From Bog-756 sp963696495 (lineage in GTDB: Bacteria > Actinomycetota > Acidimicrobiia > Acidimicrobiales > RAAP-2), in the NCBI GenBank assembly GCA_963696495.1, contig CAVOKJ010000002.1, positions 868,001-932,000 on the forward strand: 64,000 nt of DNA, read 5' to 3'. Of the stretch, positions 1 through 7,204 are shown piece after piece. The stretch's first letter is position 1. Each line of letters begins with the position of its first letter. A model generated the notes under the pieces. That model was not told the origin of the DNA. It saw only the letters and a program-made list of their open reading frames with translations, and ran no database searches. Both the position numbers and the translations under genes were made by a program.

Positions 1-184
1 CATGGTCCCACAATGTCGCGAGACCGGGCACCGACTGCGCCCCGACCGGACGATCCTGGTCGACCGGCGGATGGAGGACGTCCCCCCGGCGTGCGTCGAG
101 CAGGACCGATGGGCCGGCGCTGTCGGCGCCACTCCCGAGGACCCGGCCGTCGGTCCGACCGGTGCCCCGGACCGGCGGCGGCGG
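1..184. other. no assignable gene at window start
   Basis: This stretch lies downstream of the acetyltransferase stop. On the minus strand the same frame stays open to the window edge after the stop, with moderately GC-rich third positions, but it has no start codon and no recognisable motif. I assign nothing. Confidence 0.4.
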
Positions 185-781
185 TCAGCGAGTGCTCCGG
201 ATGATCCGGGCCGGGTTGCCGACGGCGACGACTCCGGCGGGGAGGTTCGTGGTCACGACCGACCCCGCGCCCACCACGGTGTCCTCGGCGATGTCAACGC
301 CCGGAAGCACGATGCAGCCGCCACCCAGCCATACGTTGTCGCCGATCGAGATCGGCTCGGCGGCCTCCCACTGGGCCCGGCGGAGCTCGGGGTCCGTCGG
401 GTGGGTGGGTGTGAGCAGCTGGACCTGCGGTCCGATCTGGACGTCGTCGCCGATGGTGATCAGCGCGGCGTCGAGCGCCACCAGCCCGAAGTTCACGAAG
501 CAGTCGGTACCCATGCGGAGATTCGAGCCGTAGTCACAGTGGAACGGCGGCCGGATCTCACTGCCTTCGCCGAACGTGCCGAGCAGCTCGTCCAGGATGG
601 ACCGGCGCAGAAGCGCCTGCTCCACCCCGGCGCTGTTGAACCGCTCACTGAGGCGCCTCGCACGCAGATGCGCCTCGACGAGCTCCGGATCGTCCGAGCG
701 ATAGGGCTCGCCGGCGAGCATCCGGGCACGGTGCGAGAGAACCCCTTCCGGTGGCTGGCGGCTGTCCATGGCGACCAGCAT
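185..781 (-). CDS. sugar O-acetyltransferase (Maa/LacA/NodL type)
   Basis: Predicted acetyl-CoA-dependent O-acetyltransferase of the left-handed beta-helix (hexapeptide repeat) superfamily, cytoplasmic, likely acting on a sugar. The N-terminal helical Mac domain is visible (LSHRARMLAGEPYRSDDPEL), followed by hexapeptide turns (IGDDVQIGPQVQLLTPTHP, ISIGDNVWLGGGCIVLPGV) and the typical C-terminal GAGSVVTTNLPAGVVAVGNPA. His in TPTHP is the usual catalytic position. About 198 aa, normal for the family. I chose the ATG at 781 because a G-rich run lies 6 nt upstream; an ATG at 769 also fits. It stands alone, head-to-tail after ohr with a 52 bp gap. The acceptor sugar cannot be told from the sequence. 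Confidence 0.88.
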   Translation of the reverse strand: MLVAMDSRQPPEGVLSHRARMLAGEPYRSDDPELVEAHLRARRLSERFNSAGVEQALLRRSILDELLGTFGEGSEIRPPFHCDYGSNLRMGTDCFVNFGLVALDAALITIGDDVQIGPQVQLLTPTHPTDPELRRAQWEAAEPISIGDNVWLGGGCIVLPGVDIAEDTVVGAGSVVTTNLPAGVVAVGNPARIIRSTR

Positions 782-833
782 GCCGCGCCCCCCACCGGTG
801 CGCACCCGGTCGGCGGAGCCTGACCGGTGGAGC

Positions 834-1262
834 TCACACGCTGTTCAGGGTCACCTCGATGTTTCCCCGGGTGGCATTGCTGTAGGGGCACACGTCGTGG
901 GCGCCGGCGATCAGGCTGTCGACGGTGGCGGCGTCGAGCTCGGGAACGTGGACATCGAGGGCGACGGCCAGGCCGAACCCACCACCGTCGACGGTGCCGA
1001 TGGTGACCGTGGCCGTCACCGTCGACCCCTCGACGCTGACCTTGCTGCGTCTCGCCACGACCTGGAGCGCACTCTGGAAGCAGGCCGCGTACCCGGCGGC
1101 GAACAGCTCCTCGGGGTTGGTCGCCCCACCGGGGCCTCCCATCTCCACCGGCGGCCGGAGGTCGATGTCCAGTATCCCGTCGGCACTGCGGACGTGGCCC
1201 TCACGACCGCCGACGGCCGTGGCCTCCGCCGAGTAGAGCGGCTTGGTCAGCGTGGTCACCAT
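834..1262 (-). CDS. ohr: organic hydroperoxide resistance protein (Ohr/OsmC)
   Basis: Thiol-dependent peroxidase that reduces organic hydroperoxides in the cytoplasm. It starts MVTTLTKPLYSAEATAVGG, and both redox cysteines are present in family context: the first in FAAGYAACFQSAL and the second in AHDVCPYSNATR. Length 142 aa is typical of Ohr. The ATG at 1262 has GGAG 6 nt upstream; the frame stays open upstream but the extra residues do not fit the family. No ohrR regulator lies next to it. Assignment to Ohr rather than OsmC rests on the C-terminal CPYSNATRGNIEV signature. Confidence 0.93.
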   Translation of the reverse strand: MVTTLTKPLYSAEATAVGGREGHVRSADGILDIDLRPPVEMGGPGGATNPEELFAAGYAACFQSALQVVARRSKVSVEGSTVTATVTIGTVDGGGFGLAVALDVHVPELDAATVDSLIAGAHDVCPYSNATRGNIEVTLNSV

Positions 1263-1390
1263 GGTTGTCTCCGTTCTGGGGGATCCGGGGCGCAGCCCTT
1301 TTTCGCACTCGGCGGGTACAACCACCCACCGCCTCACCTTCTTCCCTCATCCGGACTCGGCGAATCCACCGGAGTCGGACGTCGGGCGGA

Positions 1391-1936
1391 TCACTGGTTG
1401 GTCACGACGCGGGCACGCAGCTGGCTGGCCGACGTGATCGTCGTGACCAGCGTCATGGACACCGACGAGGTGACCCCCGACGGGGTGGCCTGGAGATAGA
1501 CGCTGCCCCCCACGGCCGGCACCACCGTCGAGGTCACCGGGGTGGTCGTGTTCTTCGCGTAGGTGGTCCCTACCTTGGTGCCGGTCCCGCCACCGCACTT
1601 GCCGCCCGACCACGCGGTGGCACAGGCGTAGAGGGTGAAGGACGGAGAGCCGGACGTGGGATTCGAGATGGTGACCGTGTACCCGACGCCCGACAGCGCG
1701 ATCGTCCCGGTGTTGGCGACGGTCGACGTCTGGGCGACATTGGTCGTGAAGGTGAGGACCGATGCGGTGGCCTTCGCACCCCACGTCGCGCTGGTGACCG
1801 ACTCCGAGCCGGCCACCGAGGCGGCGGCTTTCGCCGTGGCGGCCGCGGTGCCGGGAAGGGTGAGCGCGCCGAAGAGCAGGACCGCCGCCGACACGGCGAT
1901 CCTGCCCATGAAACGCTGCCCACGGCAATGGGTCAC
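1391..1936 (-). CDS. small secreted protein sharing the SipW-type leader motif
   Basis: A 181 aa exported protein of unknown function. It has a short basic N-terminus, a hydrophobic signal segment (AVSAAVLLFGALTLPG) and then SVAGSESVTSATW, nearly the same post-signal motif (GSESVTS) as the two TasA-like proteins upstream. The rest is Ser/Thr/Val-rich, predicted beta-rich, with a small Cys pair (YACATAWSGGKCGGG). The GTG start at 1936 is preceded by AGGAG at 5 nt spacing; an internal ATG at 1909 is possible. It begins 11 bp after the preceding gene, so it is probably the last gene of the signal peptidase/TasA-like operon and may be a minor fibre or surface subunit. That role is inference. Confidence 0.75.
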   Translation of the reverse strand: MTHCRGQRFMGRIAVSAAVLLFGALTLPGTAAATAKAAASVAGSESVTSATWGAKATASVLTFTTNVAQTSTVANTGTIALSGVGYTVTISNPTSGSPSFTLYACATAWSGGKCGGGTGTKVGTTYAKNTTTPVTSTVVPAVGGSVYLQATPSGVTSSVSMTLVTTITSASQLRARVVTNQ

Positions 1937-1947
1937 TTCTGCTCCTG

Positions 1948-2619
1948 TTACTGGTTGGTCGCTGCCCCGACTCGTTGCTGCTCGGTGAAGGTGTAGGCGA
2001 GGGTCGTCGACAGCCCCTGGACGGTCGGGCTGGGCAACACCCCGTTCACCGACGTCTCGTTGGCCACCAGGCCCAGGCTCACCTGGACATGGGCCACCTG
2101 ACCGGTGGCGGCGGCCAGGGCCGGCACGTTGGACAGGGCCACTGCCGTGCCCGAGGTGTTCATGGTGCTGATCTGCCTCGTCGCCAGGATCGGCGTCGTG
2201 GTGCCCGAGCACGCCCCCGTGGCCAGGGTCCAGGCCACCGAGCACTGGGTGGCGGTGACCGTGAGCCCCTCGCCGGCGGCCGTGCCGTTGGTGAGGGCGT
2301 TGGCCGGGGTGCCGGCGACCCACAGGGTCATGCCGGCCGCCGAGGCCAGGGTGCCGGTGTTGTTCAGGTCGACGTAGACGTTGTCGGTGTCTCCCGGCGC
2401 CATCTTGCCGGTGAAGTTGCTGAAGCCGGCCCCGACGTCGGGACTGAGCGTCAGATTGAGGGTGCCCGACGTCACGGACTCGGAGCCGGTGGCCACCCCG
2501 GACAGGCCGGCGTACACGCCTGCCGTGGTGAGCAGCCCGACCGAGGCGGCGAAGACGCCGGCCAGGGCGACACGTCCGTGTCGGCGGGGCTTGGATCGGG
2601 AGTGACGGTAGTTGCTCAT
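1948..2619 (-). CDS. TasA/CalY-like SipW-dependent secreted protein, copy A
   Basis: A 223 aa secreted protein resembling the TasA/camelysin family, whose Bacillus members form extracellular biofilm fibres after cleavage by SipW. A basic N-terminus (HSRSKPRRHGR) is followed by a hydrophobic segment ending AGVYAGLSGVATGSESVTSG, and GTLNLTLSPD matches the family's post-cleavage GTLDLKL stretch. KMAPGDTDNVYVDLNNTGTL fits the conserved PGD...NNGTL region. Two cysteines (TQCSVAW, TGACSG) could form a disulfide. It is almost identical to copy B just upstream, with 534 of 536 bases matching between 2066-2601 and 2969-3504. Fibre formation has not been shown; the family call is by motif only. Confidence 0.8.
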   Translation of the reverse strand: MSNYRHSRSKPRRHGRVALAGVFAASVGLLTTAGVYAGLSGVATGSESVTSGTLNLTLSPDVGAGFSNFTGKMAPGDTDNVYVDLNNTGTLASAAGMTLWVAGTPANALTNGTAAGEGLTVTATQCSVAWTLATGACSGTTTPILATRQISTMNTSGTAVALSNVPALAAATGQVAHVQVSLGLVANETSVNGVLPSPTVQGLSTTLAYTFTEQQRVGAATNQ

Positions 2620-2780
2620 GATGTACCTGGCGCGTTGATCCTCTTCCTGGACGATCCCCCTACCGGGGGTGGCCCCGTCCGCGTCGACACCATCGGTGCG
2701 GCGGCCGTGACGATCTGACTCGACGCGGCGCGCCGTGGCCTCGGGTCTCGACCGTGGACGGTTGTCGGTGCCCATCGGCC

Positions 2781-2812
2781 AGGGCGACCGGAGTCGGAGC
2801 TCCGGTCGCCCT
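2781..2812 (-). terminator. perfect 13-bp hairpin after TasA-like copy B
   Basis: A perfect inverted repeat with 13 bp arms (AGGGCGACCGGAG and its complement) and a 6-nt loop, 38 nt beyond the stop of copy B. There is no T-tract. It lies between two genes of the same operon, so it may act as a partial terminator, an mRNA-stabilising processing hairpin, or both. Confidence 0.6.
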
Positions 2813-2850
2813 GCCGTGTGGTCCACCCGTCCCGGACATGGGCCATCGGG

Positions 2851-3522
2851 TTACTGGTTGGTCGCCGTCCCGACCCGCTGCTGCTCGGTGAAGGTGTAGG
2901 CGAGGGTCGTCGACAGCCCCTGGACGGTCTGGGTCGGTGCCACGCCGTTGGTGGACACCTCGGTGCCGACCAGGCCCAGGCTCACCTGGACATGGGCCAC
3001 CTGACCGGTGGCGGCGGCCAGGGCCGGCACGTTGGACAGGGCCACTGCCGTGCCCGAGGTGTTCATGGTGCTGATCTGGGTCGTCGCCAGGATCGGCGTC
3101 GTGGTGCCCGAGCACGCCCCCGTGGCCAGGGTCCAGGCCACCGAGCACTGGGTGGCGGTGACCGTGAGCCCCTCGCCGGCGGCCGTGCCGTTGGTGAGGG
3201 CGTTGGCCGGGGTGCCGGCGACCCACAGGGTCATGCCGGCCGCCGAGGCCAGGGTGCCGGTGTTGTTCAGGTCGACGTAGACGTTGTCGGTGTCTCCCGG
3301 CGCCATCTTGCCGGTGAAGTTGCTGAAGCCGGCCCCGACGTCGGGACTGAGCGTCAGATTGAGGGTGCCCGACGTCACGGACTCGGAGCCGGTGGCCACC
3401 CCGGACAGGCCGGCGTACACGCCTGCCGTGGTGAGCAGCCCGACCGAGGCGGCGAAGACGCCGGCCAGGGCGACACGTCCGTGTCGGCGGGGCTTGGATC
3501 GGGAATGACGGTGTTCGTTCAT
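2851..3522 (-). CDS. TasA/CalY-like SipW-dependent secreted protein, copy B
   Basis: A 223 aa twin of copy A with the same layout: basic leader, hydrophobic segment, GSESVTSGTLNLTLSPD motif, PGD...NNTGTL segment and two cysteines. It differs at residues 2-4, at one internal residue (Thr for Arg) and in a cluster near residues 182-198 (VGTEVSTNGVAPTQ against VANETSVNGVLPSP). The start at 3522 has AAGGAG 6 nt upstream, the strongest ribosome site in the operon. It sits 131 bp after the SipW-like peptidase gene that is predicted to process it. It could be the major structural subunit of an extracellular fibre, with copy A as a variant; this is inferred from the family. Confidence 0.8.
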   Translation of the reverse strand: MNEHRHSRSKPRRHGRVALAGVFAASVGLLTTAGVYAGLSGVATGSESVTSGTLNLTLSPDVGAGFSNFTGKMAPGDTDNVYVDLNNTGTLASAAGMTLWVAGTPANALTNGTAAGEGLTVTATQCSVAWTLATGACSGTTTPILATTQISTMNTSGTAVALSNVPALAAATGQVAHVQVSLGLVGTEVSTNGVAPTQTVQGLSTTLAYTFTEQQRVGTATNQ

Positions 3523-3653
3523 GGAATGCTCCTTGCTGTCTCAGTTGATGCGGCTGTTGATACGGCTATGGATGGTGAGAGGACTGGGATTCGAACGGCT
3601 CGACGACGGCCGTCGGGTGGCGGTGGGCTAGGCCCGGTGTGCGGGAGGGCCGT

Positions 3654-4193
3654 TCATGCTGCGACCGCCCGGCCTTGAGGAGCGAGGATCCAGCGGGAGC
3701 CGGCCACGGCGGCGAGGAGGCCACCCAGGACGATGAGGGCGATCTGCAGGGTGCCGTGCATGCCCACCATGAGCCGTCCGACCCAGGGCACCTCGGCGAC
3801 CACCTCGGCTATCGATGCGGAGGTCAGTCTGGCGTGCCAGGGGTCGGGCGCCAGGTTGGCATCCCCCTTGGTGGTGATGACCGGCTGCGCGGCAGGGCCG
3901 CTGACCGTGGCGATCCGGTGGGCGAACTCGGCGTGCTCGCCCGGCGGGGTGAACAGCACGATCATGCCGGGATGCACGCTCTGCACCGGGACCTGTCTGG
4001 TCACGAGCAGGGCCCCGGGTCCGTAGGTCGGGCGCATGCTTCCCGTCAGGACGGGCCGGAAGCCGAGGTGCAGGGAAAGTGTCGCCACCGCCAGACCGCA
4101 GCAGAGGCCGGTGCCCACCAGCAACGCGACGGTGGACGGTGACCAGAAACGGCTGTTGTCAGTGGGTTCCTCGCCTCGGTGGTTCCGTCGCAC
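3654..4193 (-). CDS. SipW-like (ER-type) signal peptidase I
   Basis: Membrane-bound type I signal peptidase of the SipW/Sec11 class. After a hydrophobic anchor (VALLVGTGLCCGLAVATLSL) it has the Ser box RPVLTGSMRPTYGPGALLV. The general-base box EFAHRIATV carries His where housekeeping LepB enzymes carry Lys. A later KGDANLAPDPW matches the conserved GD-N box, and a second membrane segment lies near the C-terminus (ALIVLGGLLAAVAG). About 179 aa from the GTG at 4193. An upstream TTG is possible but would place the palindromic operator inside the gene. It heads the operon with the three secreted proteins, which are its likely substrates. Confidence 0.85.
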   Translation of the reverse strand: MRRNHRGEEPTDNSRFWSPSTVALLVGTGLCCGLAVATLSLHLGFRPVLTGSMRPTYGPGALLVTRQVPVQSVHPGMIVLFTPPGEHAEFAHRIATVSGPAAQPVITTKGDANLAPDPWHARLTSASIAEVVAEVPWVGRLMVGMHGTLQIALIVLGGLLAAVAGSRWILAPQGRAVAA

Positions 4194-4245
4194 CCACTCA
4201 ACTTCGGCGTGGGCGTCCTCCGGCTTTAGGGATTTTGACAACGTT

Positions 4246-4271
4246 GGTTGCGCAACCCGGAGTGCGCAACC
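4246..4271. promoter_or_regulatory. palindromic operator candidate GGTTGCGCAACC
   Basis: A perfect 12-bp palindrome GGTTGCGCAACC (4246-4257) is followed by a further half-site TGCGCAACC (4263-4271) and a GTGCGC at 4275-4280. It sits between the divergent peptidase operon and the HTH gene, just where a repressor would control both. The HTH protein next door is the obvious candidate binder, by position only. Confidence 0.55.
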
Positions 4272-4332
4272 GAAAGTGCGCCCGCGTCGGGGGTTAGTCC
4301 AGGCCAACTACCCTTTCCGTCGCCCGTCGGCC

Positions 4333-4338
4333 TAGGCT
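4333..4338 (+). promoter_or_regulatory. -10 hexamer TAGGCT for leaderless HTH gene
   Basis: TAGGCT ends 7 nt before the GTG at 4346, so transcription should start at or next to the start codon. No ribosome-binding site is present, consistent with leaderless initiation. Confidence 0.6.
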
Positions 4339-4345
4339 GACGGGC

Positions 4346-4696
4346 GTGGACGATGCTCGTAAGGCGGTACTCGAGGAGATCGAGGTGCTCCTGGAGGCGG
4401 CCAAGACGCTGCGCCGCGATCTCCGTGCCAAGGAGGCCTCCTACCGCCGGATGGCCAGGCGGGTGGAACAGGGCGTGGACATCGGGACGGCGATGGGATC
4501 GCTCGGGGCGCACGTCCAGCGCCAGGAGCTCACCGACACCCTCGACGAATTCGAGCACTGCCGGCACCGGACGCGCCTGGCCATCACCGCCGCCGCGCTG
4601 GAGGAGGGCATGACCATCGGCGATGTCGGACGAGCCTGGGGCTTCTCGCGGCAGTTGGCCGCCCGCTACGCCAAAGAGGCTCGCGAGTCGCGCTGA
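4346..4696 (+). CDS. small coiled-coil/HTH DNA-binding protein
   Basis: A 116 aa protein, mostly helical. Residues 1-85 are charged and look coiled-coil (EEIEVLLEAAKTLRRDLRAK), and the C-terminus has a helix-turn-helix-like stretch (TIGDVGRAWGFSRQLAARYA). The likely role is a transcription factor. It is read divergently from the SipW/TasA-like operon across a palindromic site, which suggests control of that operon and of itself. I do not recognise a named family. The GTG start has no ribosome site but a -10 hexamer 7 nt upstream, so it is probably translated from a leaderless mRNA. Confidence 0.7.
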   Translation: MDDARKAVLEEIEVLLEAAKTLRRDLRAKEASYRRMARRVEQGVDIGTAMGSLGAHVQRQELTDTLDEFEHCRHRTRLAITAAALEEGMTIGDVGRAWGFSRQLAARYAKEARESR

Positions 4697-4751
4697 GCCA
4701 CCGCCGCTGCCGCTGGCACCGACGGACGAACACGGGGATGGGGTGACGGTC

Positions 4752-5684
4752 ATGCGAGGTGTACGGAGCACGGCCGACGGGGTCCGCGTGGTCGCCACCG
4801 CGCCGGGCACCTCCCGAGGGATCCGGGTATCGGTGAGCAGTTCGGGGATATGCGGCTCCGACCTCCGGCTTGCCTCGTTGGGCCCCTCTGCGGTCACCCT
4901 CGGACACGAGTTCTGCGGACGGCTCGACGACGGGACACCGGTGGCGGTGCTGCCCACCCTGTCGTGTGGACATTGTGCCCGCTGCCTCGCCGGCAACGAC
5001 CAGCAGTGCCCCGACGCGCTCGCCACCATGTACGGCGTCAGTCTGGACGGGGGCCTGGCCGACGAGGTCTGGGTCGACCTGCGCTGTGCCAAGGTCATCG
5101 ACGACCCGTCGACCTTCGCCCACGCACACCTGATCGAGCCGATCGCTGTGGCTCTCCACGGCGTCAACCGGTCGGGCCTGGTCGCCGGGGCCAGCGTGCT
5201 GGTCATCGGGGCGGGACCCATCGGGTTGTGCGCCGTCGCCGTCGTCCGGTCGTTCGGCGCCGACGTCGACCTGGCGGCACACCGGCCGAACCGGATCGCC
5301 GCGGGCGAGCGGATCGGTGCCTCGACGGTCGTCGGGAAGGACTACGACTTCGTCCTCGAGGCCGCCGGCACCCAGGGCTCGATGGACCGGGCGATCGCAC
5401 TGGTCCGGCCCGGCGGCACGGTCGCCGTCCTGGGCAGCTTCTGGGACCCGGTCTCGGTCGGCCTGGCGTTCCAGATGAAGGAGGTGACCCTGGTCCCGGC
5501 CTTCACCTACGGTCACCATCACGGGATCTCGGAGTTCGAGGAGGCGGCCCGGGTCCTTGCCGCGGTCCCCGAGCTGCCCGATGCCGTGGTCACCCACCAC
5601 TTCCCGTTGGAGGACGCCACCGAGGCGTTCCGGGTGGCCGGCGATCGGAGCACCGGGGCCATCAAGGTGGTCGTGCACCCCTGA
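4752..5684 (+). CDS. zinc-dependent alcohol dehydrogenase-like (MDR) oxidoreductase
   Basis: Medium-chain dehydrogenase/reductase, about 310 aa, predicted NAD(P)-dependent oxidation of an alcohol or polyol. Catalytic zinc ligands are visible: Cys in SSSGICGSDLRL, His-Glu in GHEFCG, and Glu in HLIEPIAVALHG. The structural zinc lobe is CGHCARCLAGNDQQC. The Rossmann fold shows GAGPIG. The start is taken at the ATG at 4752, with a GTG at 4743 as alternative. It follows the HTH gene by 55 bp and precedes a TetR gene. It is somewhat shorter than the usual 340-350 aa; the substrate is not apparent. Confidence 0.85.
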   Translation: MRGVRSTADGVRVVATAPGTSRGIRVSVSSSGICGSDLRLASLGPSAVTLGHEFCGRLDDGTPVAVLPTLSCGHCARCLAGNDQQCPDALATMYGVSLDGGLADEVWVDLRCAKVIDDPSTFAHAHLIEPIAVALHGVNRSGLVAGASVLVIGAGPIGLCAVAVVRSFGADVDLAAHRPNRIAAGERIGASTVVGKDYDFVLEAAGTQGSMDRAIALVRPGGTVAVLGSFWDPVSVGLAFQMKEVTLVPAFTYGHHHGISEFEEAARVLAAVPELPDAVVTHHFPLEDATEAFRVAGDRSTGAIKVVVHP

Positions 5685-5703
5685 GCCGCCGGTCAACCGT
5701 CCA

Positions 5704-5751
5704 TTCACCCCGTGTTTCACCCCGTGTTTCACCCCGCGTTTCACCCTCCCT
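5704..5751. repeat. four 12-bp direct repeats (TTCACCCCGTGT)
   Basis: Units at 5704, 5716, 5728 and 5740: the first two are identical, the third has one change and the fourth is degenerate. They lie between the dehydrogenase stop and the TetR start. The near-helical period suggests a regulator array, but replication slippage would give the same pattern. Confidence 0.85.
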
Positions 5752-5811
5752 CCCCATATCGGACCGGCTGCCCCCGAACCTAGGGTGGATGGGCGAGGGT
5801 GAAGAGGGGCG

Positions 5812-6417
5812 ATGGCCATGGCAGGTGGAGGGGCCCGGCGGGGCACGGGCCCGCCACACGATGGTCGGGCCGCCAGAGGTGCCCGCACCCGGATCGCCAT
5901 CGTCGAGGCGACCATCGAGCTGATCGAGTCCGGCAACACGCAGCCGTCGACCCGGGAGGTGGCCGAGCGGGCCGGGGTCTCGGTGCGGCTCCTGTTCCAC
6001 CATTTCGAGGACGTTCCGCTCATCTTCCGCAGCGCCGCGGCACTGCGGTCGTCACGAAGCCGATCCCTCATCGGCATGATCCCCCCTCGCGGGCCGGTCG
6101 ACCTCCGCATCCGGGCGATCTGCCATCAGCGACGAGAGCTGTTCGAGGCGATCGCCCCGGTGCTGCTCGCCACCCTGGCCAGGACATCGGACCTGCACGA
6201 CGTCCTGGGCGATCTCCGCTCACTGCTCAGGCAGCAGCTGTTGGTCTCCCTGCGCCCCGAGATCCTGGCGCACGGCCGGAGTGCCCCGGTCCTCCTCGAG
6301 TCGCTCGACCAGGCGGCGGGATGGCAGAACTGGCACTCGCTCCGATCCGAGGCCGGGCGCTCGGCGGGCGAGGCGGAGCAGGTGATGGTCTACACCGTCA
6401 CCGTCCTGTTGCGTTGA
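5812..6417 (+). CDS. TetR-family transcriptional regulator
   Basis: A 201 aa regulator with an N-terminal TetR helix-turn-helix: GARTRIAIVEATIELIE, then TREVAERAGVSVRLLFHHFED. The C-terminal ligand domain is divergent, as usual. A G-rich AGAGGGGCG lies just before the ATG. The 12-bp direct repeats lie 61 bp upstream, and a possible -10 (TAGGGT) is at 5781-5786. It may control the dehydrogenase upstream or its own expression; the ligand is unknown. Confidence 0.85.
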   Translation: MAMAGGGARRGTGPPHDGRAARGARTRIAIVEATIELIESGNTQPSTREVAERAGVSVRLLFHHFEDVPLIFRSAAALRSSRSRSLIGMIPPRGPVDLRIRAICHQRRELFEAIAPVLLATLARTSDLHDVLGDLRSLLRQQLLVSLRPEILAHGRSAPVLLESLDQAAGWQNWHSLRSEAGRSAGEAEQVMVYTVTVLLR

Positions 6418-6556
6418 CAGCCGCGGACCCGTCGGTATCGCCCCGACCGCCGGTCACTCGCCGGCGCCGCATCACCCGCCCCGTACCACCCGACCTGCAC
6501 CACCCGCCCTGCACGGCACCCCGGCCGCGGCATCGTCGCGGAACCTCGGCTCGGCC

Positions 6557-7153
6557 TCAGTCCGGCACGGACCAGGGCGTCTCGTTGAACCGACGGAGGA
6601 CGGGACCACCGGGCCCCCAGGCGATCCGGGTCACCGAGGCGGTGGCCAGGTAGAGCCGCCAGGCCCCCTGGTCGCCCAGGCCCAGCGCCCAACACGTCGC
6701 GGCCTTGATCGGCGAGACGTGGCTCACCACGACCACCGACCCCGGACCGCGCGCGCCCTCGCCATCGGTGGCGAACAGCTCCTCGCACGCCGAGCGGACG
6801 CGGGCTCCGGCCTCCGCCAGCGACTCCCCGCCGGGTGGCCGGAACTCCGGGTCCGACCTCCAGCGGGTCCACACCTCGGCGGGAACGGACCCGAGCGGCT
6901 GGCCATCGAACTCGCCGTAATCGACCTCGATCCACCGGTCGTCGATCTCGACCGGCACCCCGACGCCCAGTGCTTCAGCCGTCGACCGGGCCCGAGCCAA
7001 TGGGCTCGAGACGACCCGGCTGACATCCCCGAGCACGGGGGCCAGCGTCTTGGCCTGCGCCAGGCCCCGGTCGGTCAGGGGGGCATCGAGGCGTCCCACC
7101 AGCAGGCCGGCGGCGTTGGCCGTCGATTCGCCGTGGCGGACGAGGATCAGCAA
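6557..7153 (-). CDS. histidine phosphatase family protein
   Basis: A 198 aa phosphoglycerate-mutase-like phosphatase. The RHG motif is at the N-terminus (LILVRHGESTANA), the second Arg is in VSSPLARARSTAEAL, the acidic loop is EVDYGEFDG, and the second catalytic His is in VVVSHVSPIKA. The gene begins with TTG at 7153, so the protein starts MLILVRHG with no extra sequence. It follows the zinc-ribbon coiled-coil gene. In mycobacteria the same zinc-ribbon neighbour precedes a fused RNase H/phosphatase (Rv2228c); here the phosphatase stands alone. Substrate unknown. Confidence 0.88.
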   Translation of the reverse strand: MLILVRHGESTANAAGLLVGRLDAPLTDRGLAQAKTLAPVLGDVSRVVSSPLARARSTAEALGVGVPVEIDDRWIEVDYGEFDGQPLGSVPAEVWTRWRSDPEFRPPGGESLAEAGARVRSACEELFATDGEGARGPGSVVVVSHVSPIKAATCWALGLGDQGAWRLYLATASVTRIAWGPGGPVLRRFNETPWSVPD

Positions 7154-7204
7154 CGGCTCGAGGTCGGGGAAGACCGGCCGGCAGGCGGGCTGGTGGCCAC
7201 CGAC

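Noticed and set aside
1391..2323. Extended form of the small secreted protein reaching into the TasA-like gene
   Set aside because: The extra N-terminus is shadow translation of copy A; a good ribosome site and GTG lie at 1936.
3578..3592. GGGATTCGAAC resembling a tRNA T-loop on the minus strand
   Set aside because: The flanking bases do not form a T stem or acceptor stem, and no anticodon arm is present.
5704..5751. CRISPR or replication origin iterons
   Set aside because: Too few and short units, no spacers, no initiator gene nearby.
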